This document shows positions 26,566 through 38,527 of a stretch of DNA of 64,000 bases, in pieces. The DNA is from Roseovarius sp. THAF27 (GTDB lineage Bacteria; Pseudomonadota; Alphaproteobacteria; Rhodobacterales; Rhodobacteraceae): the NCBI RefSeq assembly GCF_009363655.1, contig NZ_CP045393.1, forward strand, positions 1,364,001-1,428,000, read 5' to 3'. The notes below the pieces were generated by a model. The model saw nothing but the letters and a program-made list of their open reading frames with translations. It was not told the origin of the DNA and did not search any database. A program made the position numbers and the translations under genes. The first letter of the stretch is position 1. Every line of letters begins with the position of its first letter.

Positions 26566-26966
26566 AGGGGATGTTGGCAGGGACGCTGGCCGCGCTGATG
26601 GCGCTGGCCGCCCCAGAGCAGGGCGAGGCGCAAGAGGAGGAGCGTCTTGTCCTGCCATCGGGGCTGGAGGCGGAATTGCAGGAGACCATCACCGGCGAGG
26701 CGGCGATGGGCATGACGGTGCGGTTCCGCTTCGTGGCGGAGGATTTCACCGGCACCGAGGATTTCGAGGTGCAGACCGCGGACCTGGAATACCTGTGCAA
26801 CGACTATGCCCTGCCACGTCTGGCGCCGGGGGAAAGCCCGCCCGACAGGGTGGTGATCTCGGTGGCCGACAGGCCGTCGGAATTCGGCCGGTTCGACCCC
26901 GATGTGACGCAGATTTTCGAGAGTTTCTCGGTCAAGGACGCAACCTGTATCTTGGAGCTGTTCTGA
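26562..26966 (+). CDS. DUF6497-like secreted protein
   Basis: The 134-residue product has a signal peptide (MKGMLAGTLAALMALAAPEQGEAQ). The acidic mature domain contains CNDYALPRL and a late CILELF, so a disulfide between the two cysteines is possible. I recall this as the DUF6497 family of Rhodobacteraceae; function unknown. The ATG at 26562 overlaps the preceding stop; a GTG at 26553 in frame is an alternative. The following 214 bases (26967-27180) hold no gene I can support and probably carry the promoter of the next one. Confidence 0.75.
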   Translation: MKGMLAGTLAALMALAAPEQGEAQEEERLVLPSGLEAELQETITGEAAMGMTVRFRFVAEDFTGTEDFEVQTADLEYLCNDYALPRLAPGESPPDRVVISVADRPSEFGRFDPDVTQIFESFSVKDATCILELF

Positions 26967-27180
26967 TGAATACACAATATGTTGCGGATCAAAGCGCAGC
27001 CCTGCGCGGGTTTGAGGCTTTCCAGACACAGGCAGGCGGGATCGCGCCGGGCAGATATGAAACGTTGACGGATTCCGCTATTGTCACACTTGGTTACATA
27101 TCCGTGACCCATTCCTCGAACGAGGGGCAGATGGGGCGTTTGGCGCGCCATGTGCTGGAGTACAGAGACAGGAGACAAAC

Positions 27181-27327
27181 ATGTCGAACAGCATCAAGAG
27201 CATCCTCGCGGTTGGTCTGGTTGCCATCGTGGCAGCCTGCGGTCAGCAGCAGCAAGAAGAAGAATTCGTCGTGGTCGATCCGGAGCCGATCTCGGTCGAG
27301 CCGACCTATACCGGCAAGCTCAAGTAA
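27181..27327 (+). CDS. Small lipoprotein (48 aa)
   Basis: This short gene encodes MSNSIKSILAVGLVAIVAAC..., with a clear lipobox VAAC (Cys20), so the mature product is a 29-residue lipopeptide rich in Gln/Glu and ending PTYTGKLK. AGGAGA lies 5 bases before the ATG. The lipobox and the strong ribosome-binding site argue that it is real despite its size. It is probably anchored in a membrane facing the periplasm; function unknown. Confidence 0.8.
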   Translation: MSNSIKSILAVGLVAIVAACGQQQQEEEFVVVDPEPISVEPTYTGKLK

Positions 27328-27447
27328 GCACCCGAACGCACGACAGGGGCAGGCCCTCGGGCCTGTCCTGATCCACTCTGTCCCGATCGGCCCTGTCCTG
27401 ATCCAGGGCGAGACCCGGCGGTCCCTGCGCGGTTGCGGAGGCGGGTC

Positions 27448-27807
27448 ATGATCAAGCACCGCGGCTTTCCGGGGCGTCTGCCCGGCAGCGATTTCCAGTT
27501 CACCATTCGCCGCGCCAACCCCAAGGGCGCCACCGCCATCGTGCGGCGCGAGCGCTATCGCGACCGGCGTCCGGCCGACAAGCGCGCCGACACCGCCTTT
27601 GTCCGCGCCCTGTGGGAGGCTTTCGGCGATCAGCCCTTCGAGCGGGGCAACCTGGATGCCGGGCGGCTGAGCTGGCTTTACGGTCGCGAAGTGCTGCCGG
27701 CCGAGGACCCGTTCGATTCGGAAAGCTACGAAGCGCTGCTGGTGCTGGACGTGGCGGCGGCAAGGCGCGCCTTTCCGGATGCGTTCGAGGAGGGAGGGGC
27801 GGCATGA
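27448..27807 (+). CDS. Hypothetical protein
   Basis: The 119-residue, charged, soluble protein (MIKHRGFPGRLPGSDFQFTIRRANPKG...) has no membrane segment and no domain I recognise. The C-terminal half (GRLSWLYGREVLPAEDPFDSESYEALLVLDVAAARRAFPDAF) is acidic and helical. GGAGG lies 6 bases before ATG 27448. It follows a 120-base gap containing a GC hairpin and two near-copies of GGCCCTGTCCTGATCC-like sequence. Confidence 0.65.
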   Translation: MIKHRGFPGRLPGSDFQFTIRRANPKGATAIVRRERYRDRRPADKRADTAFVRALWEAFGDQPFERGNLDAGRLSWLYGREVLPAEDPFDSESYEALLVLDVAAARRAFPDAFEEGGAA

Positions 27808-27896
27808 TTGGCGCAGCTCCGGTCCTTTATTTGGGCACGTTTTTGCCGACGACCCGCGGATTCACGCGAATTGCAGCCGATCACCCGCAGGATGAG

Positions 27897-28043
27897 ACTT
27901 GGGGGTTGGCGCAATGCCAGATTGCGTGCACCGTCACTATCGTAGTGGCGGCCTTCCCCCAATGGGCCGAGACATACCGTCTAAACCGTTACCCTTCCCC
28001 TGATGGGCGGCCTTATGCATTGTTGCAGAGGCCGCCCTTTTTT
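27897..28043 (+). ncRNA. Candidate structured small RNA with intrinsic terminator
   Basis: No convincing protein lies between 27808 and 28180, but strong RNA structure does. TTGGGGG (27899-27905) pairs with CCCCCAA (27956-27962), enclosing two perfect hairpins: CGCAAT-GCCAG-ATTGCG (27910-27926) and CCGTCACTA-TCG-TAGTGGCGG (27931-27951). This makes a three-way junction. A 42-base linker leads to GGGCGGCCT (28005-28013) / AGGCCGCCC (28029-28037), followed by six T. I do not recognise a known RNA family; 4.5S, RNase P and tmRNA signatures are absent. The 5' end and promoter are not defined. Confidence 0.6.
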
Positions 28044-28180
28044 ATGTGCGAGTCAAAGCCTTACGCGGATAGGCGAGGTTGCGCCCAAATCGCCCGGCGC
28101 CGGAGGACGGGCTTTGATTCCGCCGCGGAACTGGCGTTGAGTGAGCGCAATTCAGAACAAGACGCGCGAGGCGACATCCG

Positions 28181-28390
28181 ATGCAGTTCCGTAAATCCCT
28201 TCCTCTCTTCCTGTGCCTTCCGGTTTTCCTGGCGGCCTGCGGCAACACCGTGCCGGAACAGGCGCTGTTCGGCGGGGCCGCGGGCACCGGCGCGGCGGCC
28301 GTCGTGGGAGGATCACTGCTTACCGGGGCGGCGGTGGGGGCCGCGGGCAACGTGGCGTTCTGCCAGGTCTACCCGGACAAATGCCTGTAG
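28181..28390 (+). CDS. Small glycine/alanine-rich lipoprotein
   Basis: The 69-residue protein MQFRKSLPLFLCLPVFLAAC... has a lipobox LAAC (Cys20). The mature part is a Gly/Ala-rich hydrophobic stretch (GGAAGTGAAAVVGGSLLTG) reminiscent of glycine-zipper outer-membrane lipoproteins, and it ends NVAFCQVYPDKCL with a Cys pair. It is upstream of pccA, from which a terminator separates it. Function unknown. Confidence 0.75.
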   Translation: MQFRKSLPLFLCLPVFLAACGNTVPEQALFGGAAGTGAAAVVGGSLLTGAAVGAAGNVAFCQVYPDKCL

Positions 28391-28431
28391 CCTGAATTCC
28401 GCGCCCTTCACCGGGCGGCTCAACCTGCATG

Positions 28432-28467
28432 AAACCACCCCTCGCGCCAGCGGGGCGGTGGTTTTTT
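28432..28467 (+). terminator. Rho-independent terminator before pccA
   Basis: AAACCACC (28432-28439) pairs with GGTGGTTT (28457-28464), with further partial pairing inside, and ends in six T (28462-28467). It closes the small lipoprotein gene, so pccA probably has its own promoter or relies on read-through. Confidence 0.85.
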
Positions 28468-28524
28468 CGTATCATCCCCGTCCGGCAGGCTCGCCGGGGC
28501 GGGCAAGACTGAAGGGGACGTGAG

Positions 28525-30570
<2,046 letters not shown>

Positions 30571-30574
30571 CGCG

Positions 30575-31090
30575 GTGACCCTGCGCGGTCCTCATATCCT
30601 GCCGGCGGCGATGGCGGGCGCGGTCCTTCTGGGGGCCTGCGCGCGCGATGACGAGGCGTCGATGCGCGCGCGGCTGTCGCCGTGGTTCGCCTTGGGCGAG
30701 ACGCTGGCGTTTTCGTCCAGGGCGCGCTGTGCCGCGGCGGCGTTCCGGCTGGTGAGCGCCGATATCGGCGCCGCGGTGCCGGTGGAGCGCAACGTGCCCG
30801 ACATGCTGCGCGCGCTGCCCCGCCGGGGCGTGGCGGCGCTGGACGACCCGGAGACGACGCCGGATGCGGCGATGGTGGACGCGGTCAACACGCAGCGGAC
30901 CCTTGGCATGGGGATGCGCCGCGCGGGGCTGGAGGCGCGGCCTTGCATGGAGGGCAAGGTGGGGGTGGAGTTCCGCCGCCTGCTGATGCGCCCGGACACC
31001 GTGCTGGCCTATGAGACGACCGACGGCACGCTGATGCTGATGGACCGCGCCAACCGGGTTCTGGTGGTCGCGGCGGGAGAGCGGACATGA
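30575..31090 (+). CDS. Hypothetical lipoprotein
   Basis: The 171-residue product starts with GTG five bases after pccA and has a hydrophobic N-terminus with a lipobox-like LGAC (Cys21), so it is probably a lipoprotein. The body is Arg/Ala-rich with no domain I recognise; it has three further cysteines or so positioned in helical segments. An in-frame ATG at 30611 (MAGAVLLGAC) would give a shorter signal peptide and is a plausible alternative start. Its tight spacing suggests co-transcription with pccA. Confidence 0.65.
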   Translation: MTLRGPHILPAAMAGAVLLGACARDDEASMRARLSPWFALGETLAFSSRARCAAAAFRLVSADIGAAVPVERNVPDMLRALPRRGVAALDDPETTPDAAMVDAVNTQRTLGMGMRRAGLEARPCMEGKVGVEFRRLLMRPDTVLAYETTDGTLMLMDRANRVLVVAAGERT

Positions 31091-31103
31091 ACGCTGCGCG
31101 GGA

Positions 31104-31559
31104 TCAGTTGCCGCTCAGCCGGTCGCGGATTTCCTGTTGCCGGATCGGCATCTTGTCGATGGCGCGGGACAGCTCGCGCACGCTCCACGGCGCGGGTTTG
31201 CGCAGCTCGACCTTGCCGTCCTTGCCGATGAGCGCCAGCATGAAGCCGCGCGGCCGCAACCTGCGGCGCAGGTCGCTGTCGGCGGAGGGGTCGGTGTCGG
31301 TCAGCACCACGACATCGCGCCGGTCCAGATCGTCCAGCCGGTCGGTGATGAAGTTCATCTGTTCGATGAAGCGCGGGTCCGAGGCGTTGTCGGCAAAGAC
31401 GACGATAGGGCGCTTTATCCAGAGAAATTCGTTCAAATCGACGCTTTCGCCGTCAAGTATGATCCCGTCCTCCGGCGATCCGTCGGTCGAGCGGGCCGTG
31501 CCCGCGACGAGTGATATCGACGTAAGTGCCAGAAAAGAAAGAACGATCAGCTTGCGCAT
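31104..31559 (-). CDS. DUF4174 domain secreted protein
   Basis: The 151-residue protein has a signal peptide (MRKLIVLSFLALTSISLVAGTARS). The thioredoxin-fold-like DUF4174 domain follows: IKRPIVVFADNASDPRFIEQMNFITDRLDDLDRRDVVVLTDTD, then GFMLALIGKDGKVELRKPAPWSVRELSRAIDKMPIRQQEI. The CxxC of true thioredoxins is absent. Function is unknown; members are periplasmic. It lies on the minus strand inside the otherwise plus-strand pcc-mcm block and is divergent from the sulfotransferase-like gene. Confidence 0.85.
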   Translation of the reverse strand: MRKLIVLSFLALTSISLVAGTARSTDGSPEDGIILDGESVDLNEFLWIKRPIVVFADNASDPRFIEQMNFITDRLDDLDRRDVVVLTDTDPSADSDLRRRLRPRGFMLALIGKDGKVELRKPAPWSVRELSRAIDKMPIRQQEIRDRLSGN

Positions 31560-31734
31560 TGGGCCTCCTGCTGGACCAGATATAAGGCCCGACGCGCCGA
31601 ATGCGAAGGCCGTTTGGCCGCAGGCCCGCGAAAATTTTACCGTTAATCCCGTGGTCAGGTCCCGCGGTGCAGGCTGGCGCGACGCAAGGTCGATCGCCCG
31701 CAGGCCGCGGGCCGCACGGGAAAGGCGCGGGATC

Positions 31735-32641
31735 ATGGACGTTGTTCTGCATATCGGGGCTCACCGGACGGCCACCACCACGTTCCAGGCCTATCTGGCG
31801 GCGAACCGGGCGGCGCTGGGGCGGATGGGCATTGCCGTCTGGGGGCCGAAACAGACGCGTGACGGTCTGCTGACCGGGGTGATACCGATCGAGAGCGCGC
31901 GCCCGCCGCAGGAGCAGCTGGACCGCGCCCGCGCGAGGGTGGCGATCAACATCGCCCGCGAACGCAGGGCCGGGGCCAAGGTGCTGGTGATCAGCGACGA
32001 GAACATGATCGGGGCGCCGCGCCGCTGCCTGCGGCAGGGGCGGCTTTATCCCGATATCGGCCAGCGCCTGGCGCGCTTTGCCCATGCCTTCGACGGCCAG
32101 GTGACGCGGGCGCACCTGACGGTCCGCAGTCATGACGCGTTCTGGGCGTCGGTCGTGTCCTACAGCATCGCGCGCGGCAACAGGGTGCCGGACCGTGCCG
32201 CGCTGGAGGCGCTGGCGGCCGCGCCCCGGCTGTGGCGGGACGTGGTGCTGGACGTGGCCTGCGCCTTGCCGGGGGTGGAGCTGAGCGTGATGCCCTACGA
32301 GATCTTCGGCGGACTGCCCGAGCGGGTGCTGGAACACATGACCGGGCTTGGCGCGATGCCGCGCGCCCATGCGCGGGACTGGAGGAACCAGGGCCCCGGC
32401 CTGGGCCAGTTGCGCCGGATCGTGGGCGAGCGCGGTGGCGACCCCGCGCGACTGCCCGAAGGGGCGGACAAGTGGCAACCGTTCGACGACGCCGCCCTGC
32501 GCGACATGCGCGAGGCCTATGCCGATGATCTGTTCTGGCTGCGTGCCGGGGCGGAGGGATTGGCGCAGCTGACAGAGGAAACCGGCCCGGTGAAGACGGG
32601 GACAACCCCGCGCCCGGACCAGAGGAAAAGAGGACAAGACG

Positions 32642-32670
<29 letters not shown>
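31735..32670 (+). CDS. Sulfotransferase family protein
   Basis: The 311-residue protein begins [22 protein letters not shown], a P-loop-like 5'-phosphosulfate-binding motif of PAPS-dependent sulfotransferases. It continues with [11 protein letters not shown] and [22 protein letters not shown], resembling the 3'-phosphate-binding Arg/Ser region. The acceptor is unknown. Its 3' end overlaps the mcm gene by 29 bases, so the last ten residues are encoded across the mcm start; the tail ([21 protein letters not shown]) looks non-conserved. Confidence 0.75.
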
Positions 32671-34773
<2,103 letters not shown>

Positions 34774-34774
<1 letters not shown>

Positions 34775-35256
34775 TGCGCACGCGCCCGAAGATACTGACC
34801 GGCGCCGCGGCGGGGCTGGTGTGGGCCGTGGCCGTTCTGTCGATCGGACGCCAGATCCCGGTGCCAATGGCGATGATGCAGCCGACGCTGATGGGCGCGG
34901 CTTTTGGCCCCGGGGTGGTGCTGGCGCTGATGATCGGCGTGCTGGCGCAGCGGCGGTTCAATAGCGACGCGGCAATCGACGGGCAGGCGTTGACCGGCAA
35001 GGCTGCGATCGACGCCAAGGTCTTGCAGAACACGGTCGAGCAGGCGGTGCTGGCGCTGTGCATCTGGCCGCTGGTGGGGTTTTTCCTGGGCGCGGGCACC
35101 GTGCTGGCGCTGGGAATCGGCTTTGCCGTGGCGCGGGTGGCGTTCTGGGTGGGGTATCACGTGGCGCCGCCCTTGCGGGCCTTCGGATTTGCGGCGACGT
35201 TCTATCCCACGGTGCTGGCGGCGCTTTGGGTGCTGTGGCTACTGACAGTGGGGTAA
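34774..35256 (+). CDS. MAPEG family membrane protein
   Basis: The 160-residue protein has four predicted membrane helices and the motif VLQNTVEQAVLALCIWP typical of MAPEG (eicosanoid/glutathione metabolism) proteins. The start overlaps the mcm stop by one base (TGATG). Bacterial MAPEG proteins are inner-membrane proteins, some with glutathione transferase activity; this one is unassigned. Coupling to mcm is likely translational. Confidence 0.8.
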
Positions 35257-35259
35257 GCG

Positions 35260-35871
35260 ATGCTGAAACTGGATCATTTCGCGGTGGCGGCCGAGACGCT
35301 GGACGAGGGCCGCGCCTATGCCGAGGAGGCGCTGGGCGTGGCGTTGCGGCCGGGCGGGCAGCACGCGCATTTCGGGACACATAACATGCTGTTGGGGCTT
35401 GAGGATGGGCTTTACCTAGAGGTGATCGCGGTGGATCCCGAGGCACCCGCGCCGGAGTATGCGCGGTGGTTCGATCTGGATCGCTTTGGGGGGCGGCCGA
35501 GACCGACGAACTGGATCTGCAACACGCCGGACCTCGGCGCGGTGGTGGCGCGGTTCCCGCAGGCGGGCGTGCCGGTGCCGCTGGCGCGCGGCGATCTGCG
35601 GTGGCAGATGGCAGTGCCGCAGGACGGGCGGCTTCCGTGGGACAACCTTTTTCCGGCGGTGATCGAATGGCAGTGCGCGCAGCACCCGGCGCAGATGTTG
35701 CCGGCGTCGGGCTGCCGACTGGACCGGCTAGTGGTGACGCACTCTGACGCGAAGGCGCTGGAGGACGCGCTGGCGCCGGTGCTGAGCGACGCCCGGGTGG
35801 TCTATGAGACCGGCGCGGCGGGCCTGCGGGCCGAGTTGACCACGCCGCGCGGGGCGTGCGTGCTGGCATGA
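35260..35871 (+). CDS. VOC/glyoxalase-like domain protein
   Basis: The 203-residue protein begins MLKLDHFAVAAETLDEGRAYAEEALGV and continues HAHFGTHNMLLGLEDGLYLEVIAVDPEA, a glyoxalase_3-type vicinal oxygen chelate fold with the metal-ligand pattern H...E. The reaction is unknown. Although it sits after mcm, it lacks the usual methylmalonyl-CoA epimerase length and motifs, so I do not call it the epimerase. Its stop overlaps the start of the next gene (ATGA). Confidence 0.8.
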   Translation: MLKLDHFAVAAETLDEGRAYAEEALGVALRPGGQHAHFGTHNMLLGLEDGLYLEVIAVDPEAPAPEYARWFDLDRFGGRPRPTNWICNTPDLGAVVARFPQAGVPVPLARGDLRWQMAVPQDGRLPWDNLFPAVIEWQCAQHPAQMLPASGCRLDRLVVTHSDAKALEDALAPVLSDARVVYETGAAGLRAELTTPRGACVLA

Positions 35872-36377
35872 AGATCCGGCCGGCGGAGGCGGGCGATGCA
35901 AAGGCGCTGGCCGGGATCGTCAATCATTACATCCGCGAGACGACGGTCAGCTTCACCGAAGACGAGAAGACCGTGCTGGAAATCGCCTTGGCCGTGAAGA
36001 CGCGCGACGAGGCCGGGCACGGGTTCCTGGTGGCCGAGAACGCGGGCGGGCTGCTGGGCTATGCCACCTATGGGCCGTACCGCAACGGATCGGGCTATCG
36101 CGAGACGCTGGAGCATACGGTGCTGCTGCGCCCCGGGGCCGAGGGCAACGGGGTGGGCCGGGCGCTGATGGACGCGCTGGAGGACCACGCGCGGGCGGGC
36201 GGCGTGCATTCGCTGATCGGGGGGATCAGTGGCGAGAACGCGGGCGGGATCGCGTTTCACCGCAGGATCGGGTTTGTCGAGGTGGGGCGCGTGGCGCAGG
36301 CCGGGCTGAAATTCGGGCGGCGGATCGACCTTGTGTTGATGCAGAAACCCCTGTCCCCCGGGGGCCGCACGTCTTAG
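35868..36377 (+). CDS. GNAT N-acetyltransferase (phosphinothricin acetyltransferase-like)
   Basis: The 169-residue protein is a full GNAT domain: MKIRPAEAGDAKALAGIVNHYIRETTVSF at the N-terminus, HTVLLRPGAEGNGVGRALMDAL as the acetyl-CoA-binding motif A, and IGGISGENAGGIAFHRRIGFVEVG at the C-terminus. The pattern is close to Pat/YncA amino-group acetyltransferases. The ATG overlaps the preceding VOC stop codon. Confidence 0.88.
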   Translation: MKIRPAEAGDAKALAGIVNHYIRETTVSFTEDEKTVLEIALAVKTRDEAGHGFLVAENAGGLLGYATYGPYRNGSGYRETLEHTVLLRPGAEGNGVGRALMDALEDHARAGGVHSLIGGISGENAGGIAFHRRIGFVEVGRVAQAGLKFGRRIDLVLMQKPLSPGGRTS

Positions 36378-36387
36378 GTTGCGGCCC

Positions 36388-37068
36388 ATGTCGATCTGGA
36401 GTCGCATATCCGAAGCGCTGTCGGCGCTGGCCAGTGGCGAGCCGCTGACCAGCGTGTTCGACCGCCTGCGCACGCCGCCCGAGCGGACGGTGGCCTTTGC
36501 CATTGCCGTGATCGCGCTGGGGGCCAAGATGGCCAAGGCGGACGGGCAGGTGACGCGCGACGAGGTGACGGCGTTCCGCGAGGTGTTCCAGATTGCCCGC
36601 GATGACGAGGCGGGCGCGGCGAAGGTGTTCAACCTCGCCCGGCAGGACGTGGCGGGGTTCGAGGAATATGCCAAGAGAATCAAGGCGATGTTCCGCGAAG
36701 ATGAAGCGACGCTGAACGATCTGCTGGAGGGGCTGTTTCACATCGCGGTGGCCGATGGGGTATACCATCCCGCAGAGGATGTCTTTCTGTCGGAGGTGGC
36801 CACGATTTTCGGCCTGCCGGAGCGGGAGTTCAACACGTTGCGCAGCCGCTTCGTGCCGGATGCCAAGCCTGACCCTTATGCCGTGCTGGGGGTGACGCCC
36901 GAGACGCCCTTGCCCGAGATCCGCAAGGTCTGGCGCGCGAAGGTGCGCGAGATGCATCCCGACCGGATGGTGGCGCGGGGCGTGCCGCAGGAGGCGATCA
37001 AGCTGGCCGAGAAGCGGCTGACCGACGTCAATGACGCGTGGGAGCAGATCCAGCGCGAGGCGGCCTGA
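36388..37068 (+). CDS. DjlA-like TerB/J-domain co-chaperone
   Basis: The 226-residue protein combines a TerB-like helical domain (about 45-150; IALGAKMAKADGQVTRDEVTAF and LFHIAVADGVYHPAEDVFL) with a C-terminal J domain (DPYAVLGVTPETPLPEIRKVWRAKVREMHPDRM) whose HPD motif is at about residues 190-192. It should stimulate a DnaK-type chaperone. Unlike enterobacterial DjlA it shows no obvious N-terminal membrane anchor. ATG 36388 is chosen; an in-frame TTG at 36379 also exists. Confidence 0.88.
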   Translation: MSIWSRISEALSALASGEPLTSVFDRLRTPPERTVAFAIAVIALGAKMAKADGQVTRDEVTAFREVFQIARDDEAGAAKVFNLARQDVAGFEEYAKRIKAMFREDEATLNDLLEGLFHIAVADGVYHPAEDVFLSEVATIFGLPEREFNTLRSRFVPDAKPDPYAVLGVTPETPLPEIRKVWRAKVREMHPDRMVARGVPQEAIKLAEKRLTDVNDAWEQIQREAA

Positions 37069-37071
37069 CCG

Positions 37072-38109
37072 ATGCGCATCGCCACCTATAACGTCGAGTG
37101 GTTCAACGCGCTGTTCGACGCCCATGACCGGGTGTTGGACGATGACGGGCCATCGGCGCGGTACGGCGTGACGCGGGGCGATCAGCTGGCCGCCTTGGGC
37201 GTGGTGTTCTCGGCGATGGATGCCGACGCGGTGATGGTGATCGAGGCGCCGGACAGTGGCAGCAAGCGCGACACCGTGAAAGCTCTGGAAGGGTTCGCCA
37301 AGATGATGGACCTGCGGGCGCGCAAGGCGCTGATGGGGTTCGTCAACGACACCCAGCAGGAGATCGCGCTGCTGTACGACCCGGACGTGATGACGTGCCG
37401 GCATGATCCCAGGGGCGAGGAGACCGGCAAGAAAGGGTCGAGCGAGGCGCCGCGGTTCGATGGCGTGTTCCGCATCGACCTCGACATCGACGCGACCGAG
37501 GATCTGGTGGTGTTCTCAAAGCCGCCGCTGGAAGTGGCGGTGGAGGTGAAGGGCGGGTTCGGCTTTCGCATGATCGGGGCGCATCTGAAGTCGAAGGCGC
37601 CGCACGGGGCCACCACGCGGGACGAGGTGATGCGGCTGTCCATTGCCAACCGGCGCAAGCAGCAGGCGCAGGCGGTGTGGCTGCGCAAGCGCATCCGCGC
37701 GCATCTGGAAGCGGGCGAGCATCTGATGCTGTTGGGCGATCTGAACGACGGGCCGGGGCTGGACGAGTACGAGAACCTCTTTGGGCGTTCGTCGATCGAG
37801 GTGATCATGGGCGGGGCCGAGCCGGGCGAGATGCGGCTTTACGATCCGCACGCGCGGCGGGCGCTGAACCAGCGGATCGGCGCGCAGCACAGTTCGGCGC
37901 GGTTCTATCTGAAGGACGAGGGGCGGTATTTGCAGGCGCTTCTGGATTACATCATGATTTCCAGGGGGTTGCGGGCGATGGGGCCGAAATGGCGGATATG
38001 GCACCCGTTCGAGGACCCGGGGTGCTGGAAGGTGCCGGAGCTGCGCGATGCGCTCTTGGCGGCGTCGGATCACTTTCCGGTGACGCTGGATATCGACCTG
38101 ACATCTTAA
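37072..38109 (+). CDS. Endonuclease/exonuclease/phosphatase family protein
   Basis: The 345-residue protein begins MRIATYNVEWFNALFD, the EEP-fold N-terminus. It has VIGAHLKSKAP-like sequence (GFRMIGAHLKSKAPHG), LGDLNDGPG as the catalytic DxN motif, and ends LLAASDHFPVTLDID with the catalytic SDH. It cleaves a phosphodiester or phosphomonoester; the substrate is not evident. It begins 3 bases after the DjlA-like stop, so the two are likely co-transcribed. Confidence 0.9.
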   Translation: MRIATYNVEWFNALFDAHDRVLDDDGPSARYGVTRGDQLAALGVVFSAMDADAVMVIEAPDSGSKRDTVKALEGFAKMMDLRARKALMGFVNDTQQEIALLYDPDVMTCRHDPRGEETGKKGSSEAPRFDGVFRIDLDIDATEDLVVFSKPPLEVAVEVKGGFGFRMIGAHLKSKAPHGATTRDEVMRLSIANRRKQQAQAVWLRKRIRAHLEAGEHLMLLGDLNDGPGLDEYENLFGRSSIEVIMGGAEPGEMRLYDPHARRALNQRIGAQHSSARFYLKDEGRYLQALLDYIMISRGLRAMGPKWRIWHPFEDPGCWKVPELRDALLAASDHFPVTLDIDLTS

Positions 38110-38140
38110 AATCGTCACCGGGACGCGCTATATTGGGGTC

Positions 38141-38503
38141 ATGAAACGGATCATGCCCATCGCCGCCCTGTCGCTGTCCCTTGCCGCCGCGCCCGCACTG
38201 GCGCAGGAGGAAGAGGACGAAGGTTTTTCCCTGATGGAGCGGGGGGCGCAGATGTTCATGGAAGGCATCATGCGCGAGATGGAACCGGCGATGCGCGACA
38301 TCGAGGGGATGGCGAAGGAGATGCAGCCGGCCTTGCGCAGTTTCGTCGAGGAAATGGGCCCGGCCTTTGCCGACCTGATGGGGCAGATCGACGATCTGAG
38401 CAATTACCATGCGCCCGAGATGATGCCCAATGGCGACATCATCATCCGCCGCAAGACCCCGCTGGAAGAGGAAATCGACCCGGACGAGGAAATCGAGATC
38501 TGA
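38141..38503 (+). CDS. Secreted acidic hypothetical protein
   Basis: The 120-residue product has a signal peptide (MKRIMPIAALSLSLAAAPALAQ). A methionine- and glutamate-rich mature part (FSLMERGAQMFMEGIMREMEPAMRDIEGMAKEMQPALRSFVEEM) forms amphipathic helices, and the tail is strongly acidic (EEEIDPDEEIEI). It is probably periplasmic. I recognise it as a recurring AAA-type-free small protein of Rhodobacteraceae without known function. Confidence 0.75.
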   Translation: MKRIMPIAALSLSLAAAPALAQEEEDEGFSLMERGAQMFMEGIMREMEPAMRDIEGMAKEMQPALRSFVEEMGPAFADLMGQIDDLSNYHAPEMMPNGDIIIRRKTPLEEEIDPDEEIEI

Positions 38504-38527
38504 GGCGGCGCGCCGCTGGCGTTTCGA

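Noticed and set aside
27804..28523. Open frame starting with an ATGA overlap after the gene at 27448
   Set aside because: It runs through the hairpins and terminator of the RNA candidate and over a lipoprotein gene in another frame. Composition is unlike a protein.
35260..35871. VOC gene near mcm as methylmalonyl-CoA epimerase
   Set aside because: It is longer than the roughly 135-residue epimerase and matches the glyoxalase_3 pattern instead.
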